Below are positions 19,299 through 28,501 of a DNA stretch of 64,000 nt, piece after piece (within the stretch, counting starts at the first letter, position 1; every line of letters begins with the position of its first letter). Source of the stretch: Microvirga zambiensis WSM3693 (lineage in GTDB: Bacteria > Pseudomonadota > Alphaproteobacteria > Rhizobiales > Beijerinckiaceae). Below the pieces are notes generated by a model. The model was not told the DNA's origin and searched no databases. It was given only the letters and a program-made list of their open reading frames with translations. The translations under genes were made by a program, and so were the position numbers. The stretch is taken from contig NZ_JAERQD010000008.1 in assembly GCF_016735695.1 (NCBI RefSeq), positions 1 through 64,000 of the forward strand, in the 5' to 3' direction.

Positions 19299-20747
19299 GT
19301 GCTGCGAGTTATGCGCCGATCCCGCCTTCTCCCGCTGATCATTGCGACTGCCCTGTTCATGGAGAATACGGATTCGACCGTCATCTCCACGTCGCTGCCG
19401 ATGATCGCGGAGACCCTGGGGACGGATCCGATCGCCCTCAAGCTGGCGCTCACCTCCTATCTGGTGAGCCTCGCGATCTTCATCCCGATCTCCGGCTGGA
19501 TGGCGGACAAATACGGCGCTCGCACGATCTTCACCGCAGCGATCGGCGTATTCATGGCGGGGTCGCTGGCCTGCGCGGCCTCAACCTCCCTCGAATGGTT
19601 CGTGATCGCCCGCTTCGTCCAGGGTGCCGGCGGGGCCATGATGGTGCCGGTGGGGCGCCTCGTCCTCCTGCGCAGCGTCCCCCGCAGCGAGGTGGTGCAG
19701 GCGCTCGCGACCCTGACGATCCCGGCCCTCGTCGGCCCCATCGTCGGCCCGCCGCTCGGGGGCTTCATCACCACATTTTTTCACTGGCGCTGGATCTTCT
19801 TCATCAACATTCCCATCGGCATCCTGGGGATCGTGATGGCGCTGCGTTTCGTGCCGAACATCAAGGAAGATGACACCCCGCCCCTCGACACCATCGGCTT
19901 CCTGCTATCAGGCTTCGGCTTCGCCCTGGTGATGCTGGGCTTCGCCTCGGGTGGGCGGCACCTGATCCCGGGAGAGATCTCCGCTGGCTGCGTGATCGTC
20001 GGCGCGATCTGCCTCGTCCTCTACATCTTCCATGCGAGGCGCACGCCCTATCCGGTCCTGCATCTCAACCTGCTCAAGATCCCCACCTTCCGCATCAGCG
20101 TCGCCGGCGGCTTCATGTTCCGCATCGGCATTGGCGCCATCCCCTTCCTCCTGCCGCTGATGCTGCAGGTGGGCTTCGGCCTCAGCCCCCTCGCCTCCGG
20201 CTCCCTCACCTTCATCGCGGCGGTGGGCGCGCTGTTCATGAAGACGATGGCGAAGCGCATCCTCGAGCGGTTCGGCTTCCGCAGGGTTCTGACGATCAAT
20301 GCGGTCATCGGCGCCTCCTTCGTGGCAGCCAACGGCTTCTTCACGCCCGATACGCCCCACTGGCTGATCATGATCCTTCTCCTGGTCGGCGGCTGCTTCC
20401 GCTCGCTGCAGTTCACCAGCATCAATGCCATCGCCTACGCGGATATCTCGAACCGCGAGATGAGCTACGCCACGAGCCTGGCGAGCGCCCTGCAGCAGGT
20501 CTCGCTCAGCGTCGGCGTCGCGGTCGGCGCCTTCGTGCTGGAATACGTGGCAGGCCTTAACGGCGACGCCACGATCACGGCGGGGGATTTCGGCCCCGCT
20601 TTCTGGTTCGTCGCTTTCATCTCGGCACTGGCGGCCTTCATCTTCGCCCGTCTGCATCCGACGGCGGGCGCGGAGATGTCCGGACACAGGATTGTGAAGG
20701 AAAAACCGGCCTCGAGCGGCCTCGGCGACGGTATGTCCGGCCGATAG
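19299..20747 (+). CDS. MFS transporter, DHA2/EmrB-QacA type
   Basis: A 482-residue protein with about fourteen membrane helices. Motif A is GWMADKYGARTIF, motif C of antiporters is GPIVGPPLGGFITTFFHWRWIFFINIPIGILG, and the first helix has MENTDSTVISTSLP, close to the DHA2 pattern. Such proteins expel drugs or metabolites using the proton gradient. The start is taken as GTG 19299, with AAGGAGG 14 bases upstream; ATG 19311 is the alternative. No regulator or adaptor protein is adjacent, so the substrate cannot be inferred. Confidence 0.9.
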   Translation: MLRVMRRSRLLPLIIATALFMENTDSTVISTSLPMIAETLGTDPIALKLALTSYLVSLAIFIPISGWMADKYGARTIFTAAIGVFMAGSLACAASTSLEWFVIARFVQGAGGAMMVPVGRLVLLRSVPRSEVVQALATLTIPALVGPIVGPPLGGFITTFFHWRWIFFINIPIGILGIVMALRFVPNIKEDDTPPLDTIGFLLSGFGFALVMLGFASGGRHLIPGEISAGCVIVGAICLVLYIFHARRTPYPVLHLNLLKIPTFRISVAGGFMFRIGIGAIPFLLPLMLQVGFGLSPLASGSLTFIAAVGALFMKTMAKRILERFGFRRVLTINAVIGASFVAANGFFTPDTPHWLIMILLLVGGCFRSLQFTSINAIAYADISNREMSYATSLASALQQVSLSVGVAVGAFVLEYVAGLNGDATITAGDFGPAFWFVAFISALAAFIFARLHPTAGAEMSGHRIVKEKPASSGLGDGMSGR

Positions 20748-20820
20748 GCTGCGCTAGGCTCTCGCCGGCAACGAACAGGGGCCTCACGTCACTTTCGGGA
20801 CCCCGCCGGGAGGAGAGAGC

Positions 20821-21678
20821 ATGGACCAGCGCATCATCGATCTCTACGACGACTTCACCCATGGCGGCATGAACCGCCGTGCCTTCCTCGACCGCCTCGC
20901 GGCGCTCGCGGGAAGCACGGCGGCTGCGACGACCCTGCTGACGGTGCTGCAGAACAATTACGCCCAGGCCCAGACCATCCCAGAGAACGATCCCCGGATC
21001 ACCGCCGAGACCGTCGACATTCCCGGCGCGCAGGGGCTCAAGGGCTATCTCGTGAAGCCGAAGGATGCTTCCGGAAAGCTGCCTGCCGTGATCGTCATCC
21101 ACGAGAACCGGGGCCTCAATCCGCATATCAAGGATGTCACCCGCCGCATGGCGGCCGAGGGCTTCATCGCGCTCGGGCTCGATTACCTCGCGCCCATGGG
21201 CGGCACGCCCGCCGACGAGGACAAGGGCCGCGACATGATCGGCCAGCTCAAAGCACCCGATGTGATCGCCTACGGCAAGGCGGCGGTGGCCTATCTGAAG
21301 AGCCGCCCGGACGGCAACGGCAAGGTCGGCGCGATCGGCTTCTGCTGGGGCGGCGGCGCGGTCAACACCCTCGCCGTCAACGACCCGAACCTCAATGCGG
21401 GCGTCGCCTATTACGGCGGCCAGCCTAAACCTGAGGACGTGGCGAAGATCAACGCCGCCATGATGATGCATTACGGCAGCCTCGACGAGCGCATCAATGC
21501 CGGCATCCCGGCCTATGAGGCGGCCCTGAAGCAGTCCGGCAAGACCTACGAGATCTACGTCTACGAGGGCGCCAACCACGCCTTCAACAACGACACCAAC
21601 GCGGCCCGCTTCGACAAGGACGCGGCCGAGGTCGCATGGAAGCGGACCGTCGGGTTCCTGAAGAAGAACTTGGCGTAA
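20821..21678 (+). CDS. Dienelactone hydrolase family protein, exported
   Basis: A 285-residue alpha/beta hydrolase. The triad residues typical of dienelactone hydrolase are visible: nucleophile Cys175 in GFCWGG, Asp222 in GSLDERI and His253 in GANHAF, plus Glu95 in HENRG. The N-terminus carries NRRAFLDRL followed by an alanine-rich hydrophobic stretch and AQAQ, which looks like a Tat signal. The enzyme probably hydrolyses an ester or lactone in the periplasm. GGGAGGAGAG lies just before the start. It may be co-transcribed with the MFS gene 73 bases upstream. The true substrate is unknown. Confidence 0.9.
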   Translation: MDQRIIDLYDDFTHGGMNRRAFLDRLAALAGSTAAATTLLTVLQNNYAQAQTIPENDPRITAETVDIPGAQGLKGYLVKPKDASGKLPAVIVIHENRGLNPHIKDVTRRMAAEGFIALGLDYLAPMGGTPADEDKGRDMIGQLKAPDVIAYGKAAVAYLKSRPDGNGKVGAIGFCWGGGAVNTLAVNDPNLNAGVAYYGGQPKPEDVAKINAAMMMHYGSLDERINAGIPAYEAALKQSGKTYEIYVYEGANHAFNNDTNAARFDKDAAEVAWKRTVGFLKKNLA

Positions 21679-21690
21679 CGGTGCAGCGCT

Positions 21691-21728
21691 CTCATTCCGG
21701 GTTCAAGCCTTGGGCTGCCCGGAATGAG
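21691..21728. terminator. Hairpin between convergent genes
   Basis: An eleven-base perfect stem CTCATTCCGGG with CCCGGAATGAG and an inner AGCC/GGCT pair in the loop. It lies 12 bases after the hydrolase stop and 15 bases before the end of the leftward secreted-protein gene. It has no T-run, so it is a weak intrinsic terminator or a short repeat remnant related to family C (TCATTCCGGG). Confidence 0.5.
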
Positions 21729-21743
21729 GGTCGTCGGGCATCC

Positions 21744-22235
21744 CTAGCCCTTGAGACGGGCGTTGCACTGGGAGTAGTAGCCGCCGCCCTTCTCGATCCA
21801 TTTCAGGCCGCCATTGCCGTTTCCGCCTCCTGTCTCGTTGGCCTTGTACTGATCGAGGCAGGTGTGCATCCGCGCCTTGCCGGCCGATTCAGTCGAGTAT
21901 TTCGACGAAACGGCGGTCGGGAACACCGCGTTGCCGCGTGCCATCGGAGCTACGGGCCGTGTCGCGGACGGGTTGGTTCGGCTCTGGGGTGCGACGGCGC
22001 CCGTCGTTGCCGGAGTTGAAGGACTGGCAGCCGCCGGAGCCGCCGATGCGGTCGTGCCGCATTGCGCCTTGCGGAAGTCATTCCAGGACATCGAGCCAAG
22101 GGTTCCGGCCGTCTGGGCGGCTTTATACTTGGCGCTGCATTCCTGCATCGTCACCGCGGAGGCAGGCGTCGGATGAGCCAGGGTCAGTCCTACGGTCCCG
22201 GCCATGATGGCAAACACGGTCAGATTTCGCTGCAT
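21744..22235 (-). CDS. Secreted protein with two related cysteine-pair modules
   Basis: A 163-residue protein with a signal peptide (hydrophobic stretch to ASA near residue 27). The mature part has two similar modules: CSAKYKAA...SWNDFRKAQC near the start and CLDQYKAN...LKWIEKGGGYYSQC at the C-terminus. They are joined by an Ala/Pro/Thr-rich linker of about 60 residues. The pattern C-x3-YKA...W...C recalls small periplasmic PsiF-like repeats of rhizobia. Function unknown; a disulfide within each module is likely. Start 22235 fits the signal peptide. Confidence 0.72.
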   Translation of the reverse strand: MQRNLTVFAIMAGTVGLTLAHPTPASAVTMQECSAKYKAAQTAGTLGSMSWNDFRKAQCGTTASAAPAAASPSTPATTGAVAPQSRTNPSATRPVAPMARGNAVFPTAVSSKYSTESAGKARMHTCLDQYKANETGGGNGNGGLKWIEKGGGYYSQCNARLKG

Positions 22236-22384
22236 GATCAGCCTCCCGTACTGTCGGGCTCGCCGATCGAGCAACGTTCTTCACGGCCACATTGCGACAC
22301 GGCAATGCTTCCTGCCGCGGCCCAGTAGGCGAGTCCTTAAACCATGTCGGAACGACCGAATATGTTCCCGCCCGAGACTCCGGC

Positions 22385-23320
22385 TCAATCCTCGAACGCG
22401 TCCACCTGCACCCGCTTGCCGATCATGAAGGCGTCCGCCACGAGGCGGAACGGGGCGATGTCCACTTCCGACTGGCGGGCGTTCAGGAGTTCGTCGAAGC
22501 GACGGTAGATCGCCTGGTACTCGGCGGGCGTCTCGTTCACCACTTCGCGGCCGCCGATCTCGAGACAGCTGCCGCCATGGCTGAGTTTCAGGGTCAGGCC
22601 GGCATCCGTCTCGACCTCGATGTCCCAGGTCTGCGGGCCGGTCTGGCGCCAGTCGAACACCGCCTGCAGGTTCCCCGTCCCGTGACTCATGGAGAATGTC
22701 AGGTTGGCGGCGATCGGCGCATCGCGGTTCGCCGGGAATTCCAGTGTCGAGCTCTTGATGAAGACCGGCTCCGGCATGATGCGGGTGACGATGGACAGCG
22801 CGTTGATGCCCGGATCGAAGACGCCGAAGCCGCCGGCCTCCCAGATCCATTGCTGGCCCGGATGCCAGTGCCGCACATCCTCTTTCCAGGTCACGAGAAG
22901 CCGCTTGATCGTCCAGCCGGCGAGAGCCTTCTTCGCCTCGTCGACAGCCTTGTTGTACTGCGCATGCCACGTCGTGAAGACGACCCTGCCCATCTTCGCG
23001 GCGAGGTCCTTGAGATCCTCAAGCTCGCTCAAGGTCGCCGCCGGTGGCTTCTCCAGAAGGACATCCTTGCCGGCAAGCAGCGCCTCGCGGGCAATCTGGT
23101 GCCGGACCTGCGGCGGCGTGCAGATCGAGACCGCCTCCACCTCGGGCAGCTTCAGCAGGTCCCGATAATCCAGGAAGGTGTATCGCGCATCCTCATGGGT
23201 GAGCCCGCGCTGGCTCGACACCGCGAGGAGATGGAAATCGGGATCCGCCTTGACGACCGGCAGATGCTGATCCTGCGCGATCTTGCCGAGGCCGATGATG
23301 CCGATCCGGTGCAAAGCCAT
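22385..23320 (-). CDS. Gfo/Idh/MocA oxidoreductase, probably a sugar 1-dehydrogenase
   Basis: A 311-residue protein. The Rossmann domain begins GIIGLGKIAQ (residues 7-16) and the catalytic lysine lies in EKPP (90-93). The C-terminal sheet domain has EAGGFGVFDPGINAL, a substrate-site segment of this family. The length and motifs resemble bacterial D-galactose or L-arabinose 1-dehydrogenases that start non-phosphorylative sugar catabolism, but no other pathway gene is present, so the substrate is tentative. It stands alone upstream of rlmE with its own gap of 37 bases to that gene's end. Confidence 0.82.
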   Translation of the reverse strand: MALHRIGIIGLGKIAQDQHLPVVKADPDFHLLAVSSQRGLTHEDARYTFLDYRDLLKLPEVEAVSICTPPQVRHQIAREALLAGKDVLLEKPPAATLSELEDLKDLAAKMGRVVFTTWHAQYNKAVDEAKKALAGWTIKRLLVTWKEDVRHWHPGQQWIWEAGGFGVFDPGINALSIVTRIMPEPVFIKSSTLEFPANRDAPIAANLTFSMSHGTGNLQAVFDWRQTGPQTWDIEVETDAGLTLKLSHGGSCLEIGGREVVNETPAEYQAIYRRFDELLNARQSEVDIAPFRLVADAFMIGKRVQVDAFED

Positions 23321-23357
23321 GGTCGTGCCTCCTGATGCCCGATGTCGCGCAAAAGCG

Positions 23358-24056
23358 TCAGGCTTCGGGTGTTTCGCCTGAACGTCCCCGAAAACCGGTC
23401 GCCAGCACGTAGAGTTCCGCCGAATCGGCCCGGCTCGCGGAGGGCTTCACATGGCGCACAACGGCGAAATCGCGCTTGAGATCAGCCAGCAGTTGGCTCT
23501 CCGTTCCGCCCTGAAACACCTTGGCGACGAAGACGCCGCCCGGCGCGAGGATTTCACGGGCGAAATAGATCGCCGCTTCAGCGAGGCCGATGATGCGCAG
23601 GTGATCGGTCTTCTTGTGGCCGGTGGTGTTGGCCGCCATGTCGGACATGACGATGTCGGCCTCACCGCCGAGCATCTCGATCAGCTTGCCCGGCGCGCTC
23701 TCGTCGAGGAAGTCGAGCTCGATGAACTCCACCCCCGGCATCGGATCGATGGGCAGCAGGTCGATACCGACGACCTTGCCCTTCGCACCCACCTTCTTGG
23801 CCGCGATCTGCGACCAGCCGCCGGGCGCGGCGCCGAGATCGACTACGCGCTGGCCGGGTTTGAGGATGTGATATTTGTCGTCGATCTCGATCAGCTTGAA
23901 GGCAGCACGCGAGCGGTAGCCTTCGCGCTTCGCGCGGGCAACGTAAGGATCGTTGAGCTGGCGCTCGAGCCATTTCTGCGACGACAGCGACCGCTTGTGG
24001 GCGGTTTTCACGCGCTGCTTGAGATTGCGGACGCCGGAACCGGATTTGGCACTCAC
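23358..24056 (-). CDS. rlmE: 23S rRNA 2'-O-ribose U2552 methyltransferase
   Basis: A 232-residue RrmJ/FtsJ-type enzyme with a basic N-terminus ([15 protein letters not shown]). The K-D-K-E tetrad is visible: Lys in [11 protein letters not shown], Asp in VMSDMA, Lys in VAKVFQGG and Glu in SAELYVLA. The SAM loop is [11 protein letters not shown]. The GTG start at 24056 overlaps the ppx stop as GTGA, with GGGAGG nine bases upstream, so it is translationally coupled to ppx. It methylates the A-loop of the large subunit late in assembly. The open frame extends upstream into ppx but that part is not the protein. Confidence 0.95.
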   Translation of the reverse strand: MSAKSGSGVRNLKQRVKTAHKRSLSSQKWLERQLNDPYVARAKREGYRSRAAFKLIEIDDKYHILKPGQRVVDLGAAPGGWSQIAAKKVGAKGKVVGIDLLPIDPMPGVEFIELDFLDESAPGKLIEMLGGEADIVMSDMAANTTGHKKTDHLRIIGLAEAAIYFAREILAPGGVFVAKVFQGGTESQLLADLKRDFAVVRHVKPSASRADSAELYVLATGFRGRSGETPEA

Positions 24057-25255
24057 CGCTGGCCGCCTCCCCGCCACACGGAATCCTCGCGCATCATGTT
24101 CATCAAAATTCCTTCGCGCAGTCCGCGATCCGCGATGCGCAGGCGCTCCGAGGGAAAAGCCCGCCGGATCGCTTCCAAGATGGCGCAGCCGGCGAGAACC
24201 AGATCGGCGCGATCCTTGCCGATGCAGGGGTTCTCGGCGCGCTGCGAGAAATCGGAATGCAGCAGGCGCTGCATCACCGTCGAGATCTCGCCGTTGCGCA
24301 TCCACATCCCGTCGACCCGGCGCCGGTCATAGCGCGCAAGCCCCAGGTGAATCCCGCCGACGGTGGTGACGGTTCCCGAGGTCCCAAGCAGGTGGAAATT
24401 GTGCGCGCGCCCGGCCTGGGCCGCCACGAGGGCGAAATCGAGCAGGAGTTCGGAGACCTCCTCGACCATGCCCTCGAAGGTTTCCGGCGTCACGTCGATG
24501 CCGCCGTGGCGCTCGGCCAGCGTCACCACGCCGACGGGCAGCGAGTCCCACGCGCGGATGCGCTTGCAGGGATCGGCGAAGGCATGCGGCGCCTGACCGT
24601 CGAGCCACGCGATCTCGGTCGAGCCGCCGCCGATATCGAAGACGATGACCGAATGCGCCTTCGGATCGACGAGTGACGCGCAGCCCGTGACGGCAAGATA
24701 GGCTTCCGTCTTGCGGTCGACGATCTCCAGTTCGAGATCGAGCTCGTTTCGCACGCGGTCGATGAAGGCCGGGCCGTTCTCGGCGAGACGGCAGGCCTCG
24801 GTGGCGACGAGACGCGCACGCCGCACATCCTTGGAGATCATCTTCTCGCGGCAGACGCGAAGCGCGTCGATGGTGCGCCCGATCGCATCGTCGCTGAGAC
24901 GGTTGCCGAGACCCAATCCCTCGCCCAGCCGGACGATGCGCGAAAATGCATCGACGACGCGAAATCCGAAATGCGCAGGCTCGGCAATGAGAAGACGGCA
25001 ATTGTTCGTGCCGAGGTCGAGCGCCGCGTAGCCGCGCGACGGACGCCGTCTCACATCGGGCCGCGGCGGAGATTCCCGACGGTCGGCACCCCATGACGAT
25101 CCGTTTGCCGAGCCGTGAAGCGGTTCGGCGACCCTGTCGTCGTCAGCTGCTGTTACGTCGGCCTTGACGTTCAAAACGATTCCCCGAGCATCCGGATGGA
25201 TGTCCTGTTGCGTGAAGAGTAACCATCGCGCCGCCATCCTGCCAAGGGCAGGCAT
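24053..25255 (-). CDS. Ppx/GppA exopolyphosphatase-family phosphatase
   Basis: Actin-like ASKHA phosphatase of up to 400 residues. The phosphate loops are [15 protein letters not shown] and [12 protein letters not shown], with GTSGTVTT later. It hydrolyses polyphosphate and/or pppGpp; the short form without a C-terminal HD domain is usual in Hyphomicrobiales. The start is uncertain: the ATG at 25255 is drawn here, but a TTG at 25174, five bases after GGGGAA, may be the true one, as the first 70 residues are hydrophilic and unlike a fold. It is coupled to rlmE by a four-base overlap. Confidence 0.88.
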   Translation of the reverse strand: MPALGRMAARWLLFTQQDIHPDARGIVLNVKADVTAADDDRVAEPLHGSANGSSWGADRRESPPRPDVRRRPSRGYAALDLGTNNCRLLIAEPAHFGFRVVDAFSRIVRLGEGLGLGNRLSDDAIGRTIDALRVCREKMISKDVRRARLVATEACRLAENGPAFIDRVRNELDLELEIVDRKTEAYLAVTGCASLVDPKAHSVIVFDIGGGSTEIAWLDGQAPHAFADPCKRIRAWDSLPVGVVTLAERHGGIDVTPETFEGMVEEVSELLLDFALVAAQAGRAHNFHLLGTSGTVTTVGGIHLGLARYDRRRVDGMWMRNGEISTVMQRLLHSDFSQRAENPCIGKDRADLVLAGCAILEAIRRAFPSERLRIADRGLREGILMNMMREDSVWRGGGQR

Positions 25256-25286
25256 CGCAGAATGTGGCGCTTCGCCCGAAGAGGTA

Positions 25287-26525
25287 TCAGAGCGTCAGGC
25301 TGCGGAAGCGCTCCGTGAGGCCGCTCAGGACATCGGCGCCGACATTTGCGATGGCGACGCGCAAGTGTCCCTCCTGGCCGGGGCCGAAATAGCTTCCGGG
25401 GAGGCACAGCACGCCGCGTTCCGTCGCCAGCTTCTCGGCCACCTGCTGTGCCCCGGCGTCCGGGAAGGGATGGCGCAGATAGGCGAAATAGGCGCCGACG
25501 GACTCGATCTTCCATTCCGGCAGCGGCGCGAGAGCGTCCTGAAAAACCTGTGCACGCCCGTTGATCTCGGCCCGGTTGGCCTCGCGCCAATCCCGCAAGC
25601 CGTCGATGGCCCAGGGCAGCGCGCCCTGCGCCGTCCGCGGGGCGCAGATCTGGATGCAGTCGAGAATCTTGGCCGCCTGCTCGATCAGACCGGCATCGGC
25701 CATAATCGCGCCGGTGCGGTGCCCCGGAATCGCGTAGGACTTCGAGAAGGAATAGAGCTGGATCACCGTGTCGCGCCATTCCTCGCCAACGAAAAGCCCG
25801 TGGGCGCGGTTCATGCCCTGTGGCAGGAAGTCCCGGTAAGTCTCGTCGATCACGAGATAAATGCCGCGTTTTCGGCAGAGCTGCGCGAAGCTCTCGATCA
25901 CGTGGGCCGGATAGACGGCCCCGGTCGGGTTGTTGGGCGTCACGAGGACGACGGCGCGCACCTTGTCGTCGATCAGCGCCTCCGCATCCTCGATGCGCGG
26001 CACGAATCCGTTCTCCGCCCGGCAGGGCAGCGGACGCGGCTCGATGCCCAGCATGTCCAGGGTCATCTGGTGGTTGAAGTACCAGGGCGTGGGCAGCAGC
26101 ACCGCGTCGCCGCGATGGGCGAGCAGCATCATTGCCACGAAGAAGGCCATGTTGCAGCCGGCCGTCACGGCAGTGTCCTCGGGCCCGATCCTGCCCTCGT
26201 ACAGGCGTGAGAGCTCGGCCGCGTAGGCCTGCCTGAGCGGCGCATCGCCGTTGATCGGCCCGTATTGCGAGCCGCCGGCGTCGCCGGCGATGGCAGCCAT
26301 CCGTTCCAGCAGCTCCGGAGCCGGTGCATTGCCCGGCACGGCCTGGGACAGGTTGATCAGCGGCCCGAAGGCGCCGTCATAGCGCTTCGTCCAGGCCTGC
26401 GCCTCCGGGATCGGAGGGCTGCCGACATCGGCGACGAGGGGATTGATGGATTTTGAAGGACCGCTCGCCATGAAACCGTTCGACTCCGGGACATAAGAAA
26501 AGGCAGGAATCCGGTGAGCCTCCAC
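25287..26525 (-). CDS. PLP-dependent class I/II aminotransferase
   Basis: A 412-residue fold-type I enzyme. Seen: the PLP-stacking region PTPWYFNHQ, VTPNNPTG (Asn and Pro of the cofactor site), VIDETY (Asp) and the Schiff-base lysine in YSFSKSYAIPGHRTGAI, followed by the conserved C-terminal arginine in EGHLRVAIAN. The amino donor cannot be deduced. The GTG start at 26525 is supported by AGGAGG five bases upstream; ATG 26471 is a weaker alternative. It lies 31 or more bases upstream of ppx on the same strand. Confidence 0.88.
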   Translation of the reverse strand: MEAHRIPAFSYVPESNGFMASGPSKSINPLVADVGSPPIPEAQAWTKRYDGAFGPLINLSQAVPGNAPAPELLERMAAIAGDAGGSQYGPINGDAPLRQAYAAELSRLYEGRIGPEDTAVTAGCNMAFFVAMMLLAHRGDAVLLPTPWYFNHQMTLDMLGIEPRPLPCRAENGFVPRIEDAEALIDDKVRAVVLVTPNNPTGAVYPAHVIESFAQLCRKRGIYLVIDETYRDFLPQGMNRAHGLFVGEEWRDTVIQLYSFSKSYAIPGHRTGAIMADAGLIEQAAKILDCIQICAPRTAQGALPWAIDGLRDWREANRAEINGRAQVFQDALAPLPEWKIESVGAYFAYLRHPFPDAGAQQVAEKLATERGVLCLPGSYFGPGQEGHLRVAIANVGADVLSGLTERFRSLTL

Positions 26526-26595
26526 CGAAACCTCCTGCCCTGCAAGGATTGTTGCGCCATCGCACCGGCTCGCCTACCGGGCTTCCCTCACGCAA

Positions 26596-26705
26596 CCTCA
26601 TCCTGAGGAGCCTGCGGAAGCAGGCGTCTCGAAGGAGGTTCCAGCGCGCGCTGGAGACGCCTCGCCCTTCGAGACGGTCACTCGCGTGACCTCCTCAGGG
26701 TGAGG
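26596..26705. repeat. Family G palindromic repeat (CCTCATCCTGAGGAG type)
   Basis: Left end CCTCATCCTGAGGAGCC, right end CCTCCTCAGGGTGAGG, with inner inverted pairs GTCTCGAAGG/CCTTCGAGAC and CCAGCGCGCGCTGG. This class of element is common between genes in Rhizobiales genomes. It fills the gap between the aminotransferase start and the end of efp. Confidence 0.75.
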
Positions 26706-26728
26706 CTATCTGGTGGAGTGTAAGGAGG

Positions 26729-27295
26729 TCAGTCCTTCGCACGCTCCACGTAGGAGCCGTCTTCCGTCATGATCACGACGCGGGTGCCGGCCTGGATATG
26801 GGGCGGCACCAGGGTGCGCACGCCGTTCGACAGCATGGCCGGCTTGTAGGACGAGGACGCCGTCTGGCCCTTCACGACCGGCTCGGTCTCGGTGATCTCG
26901 AGGGTCACGCGGGCCGGCAGCTCGATGGCGATCGGAACGCCGTTATGGGTCGAGAGCATCACGGCCATGCTCTCCTGGAGATAGGGCTTCTGGTCGCCGA
27001 TGATGTCCTCCGGCACGACCAGCTGGTCGTAGGTCTCCGGGTTCATGAAGTGGAAGCCCTCGCCGTCCTCGTAGAGGAAGGTGTGCTCGCGGTCTTCCAC
27101 GAAGGCGCGCTCGACCTGCTCGGTGGTGCGGTAGCGCTCGGAGACCTTCACCCCGTCGGAGATGCGGCGCATGTCGAGCTGGGTGACCGGGGTGCCCTTG
27201 CCGGGGTGGATGTTCTGGGCGGTGAGGACCACATAGAGCTTGCTGTCGATCTCGACGACATTGCCTTTGCGGAGCGTAGAGGCGATGACCTTCAC
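26729..27295 (-). CDS. efp: Elongation factor P
   Basis: A 188-residue EF-P, exactly the usual length. It relieves ribosome stalling at consecutive prolines. The KOW-like N-domain carries Lys33 in [10 protein letters not shown], the residue that receives beta-lysine; two OB domains follow, ending [13 protein letters not shown]. The GTG start at 27295 ([11 protein letters not shown]) has AAGGAA eight bases upstream; codons further upstream in frame are not part of it. It is divergent from epmA and epmB, the two enzymes that make the modification, which strongly supports the lysylated form. Confidence 0.97.
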   Translation of the reverse strand: MKVIASTLRKGNVVEIDSKLYVVLTAQNIHPGKGTPVTQLDMRRISDGVKVSERYRTTEQVERAFVEDREHTFLYEDGEGFHFMNPETYDQLVVPEDIIGDQKPYLQESMAVMLSTHNGVPIAIELPARVTLEITETEPVVKGQTASSSYKPAMLSNGVRTLVPPHIQAGTRVVIMTEDGSYVERAKD

Positions 27296-27436
27296 GGGAG
27301 GCGTTCCTTGTGACAGATAGGGGCGCGTCGCGGGGGTCGGGTCGTCCCGCCCCCAGTGGCGCCGAAAACATTTTCGGAGCCGCAAGTAGCCTATCTGCGT
27401 GGAAATCGCCAGCCCGACCTTAATGAACCCTTTGGA

Positions 27437-28501
27437 ATGGATATGCCCGCACCCGCTCTCTCCCCCTGGTGGACGCCGCATGTCCATGCCGACCGGCGCC
27501 CCTTTCTGATCGGGCGGAACCGGCTCCAGGCGGCCCTGCGGCGCTTCTTCGCGGAGAGGGATTTCGTCGAGGTCGATACGGCCACGCTCCAGATTTCGCC
27601 GGGCAACGAGGCGCATCTGCACGCCTTTGCGACCGAGGCCATCGGCCTCGACGGGGCGAGAGCACCCCTCTACCTCCACACCTCGCCCGAATTCGCCTGC
27701 AAGAAGCTCCTGGCGGCCGGGGAGTCCCGGATCACCTGCTTCGCCCACGTCTACCGCAACCGAGAGCGCGGCCCCCTGCACCACCCGGAATTCACCATGC
27801 TCGAATGGTATCGGGCGGGCGAGGGCTACGAGAGACTGATGAAGGATTGCGGTGAGATCCTAGGATTGGCGGCCGAGACGGCAGGCACCCGCACCCTCGC
27901 CTTCCGTGGCCGCGAGACCGATCCCTTCCAGGAGCCCGAGCGCCTGAGCGTGGCCGAGGCGTTTCGGCGCTTCGCCGGCATCGATCTTCTCGCCTCGATT
28001 GACCGGAGCGGCGCGACCGACCGGGACCATCTCGCCGTGAGCCTGAAGGCGGCGGGCCTGCGGGTGGCGGAAGACGATACCTGGTCGGACCTGTTCAGCC
28101 GCGTCATCGTGGAGCGGGTCGAGCCCAATCTCGGCCTCGGCCGCGCCACGATCCTCGACGAATACCCGGTCGCGGAAGCGGCCCTCGCCCGCCCGACTGC
28201 TCACGATCCACGCGTGGCCGAGCGCTTCGAGCTCTATGCCTGCGGCGTCGAACTCGCCAATGCCTTCGGCGAACTGACCGACGCCGACGAGCAGCGCCGC
28301 CGTTTCGAGGCCGAGATGGCGGAAAAGATGCGGGTCTATGGAGAAAGCTACCCAGTGGATGAGGACTTTTTGGCAGCGCTGGCGCAGATGCCCGAGGCGA
28401 GTGGCATCGCCCTCGGCTTCGACCGGCTGGTCATGCTCGCCACCGGCGCGTCCCGCATCGACCAGGTGATCTGGGCCCCGGTGCCGGAGACGGGCCGGTG
28501 A
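27437..28501 (+). CDS. epmA: EF-P-(R)-beta-lysine ligase
   Basis: A 354-residue class II lysyl-tRNA synthetase paralogue lacking the anticodon-binding domain, as in EpmA/GenX/PoxA. Motif 2 reads [20 protein letters not shown] and motif 3 [12 protein letters not shown]. It activates beta-lysine and attaches it to EF-P Lys33. The ATG at 27437 is chosen; the frame is open from 27356 but the family N-terminus begins with the short Pro-rich segment before WWTP. It overlaps epmB by four bases (GTGA), so both proteins are made together. Confidence 0.96.
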   Translation: MDMPAPALSPWWTPHVHADRRPFLIGRNRLQAALRRFFAERDFVEVDTATLQISPGNEAHLHAFATEAIGLDGARAPLYLHTSPEFACKKLLAAGESRITCFAHVYRNRERGPLHHPEFTMLEWYRAGEGYERLMKDCGEILGLAAETAGTRTLAFRGRETDPFQEPERLSVAEAFRRFAGIDLLASIDRSGATDRDHLAVSLKAAGLRVAEDDTWSDLFSRVIVERVEPNLGLGRATILDEYPVAEAALARPTAHDPRVAERFELYACGVELANAFGELTDADEQRRRFEAEMAEKMRVYGESYPVDEDFLAALAQMPEASGIALGFDRLVMLATGASRIDQVIWAPVPETGR

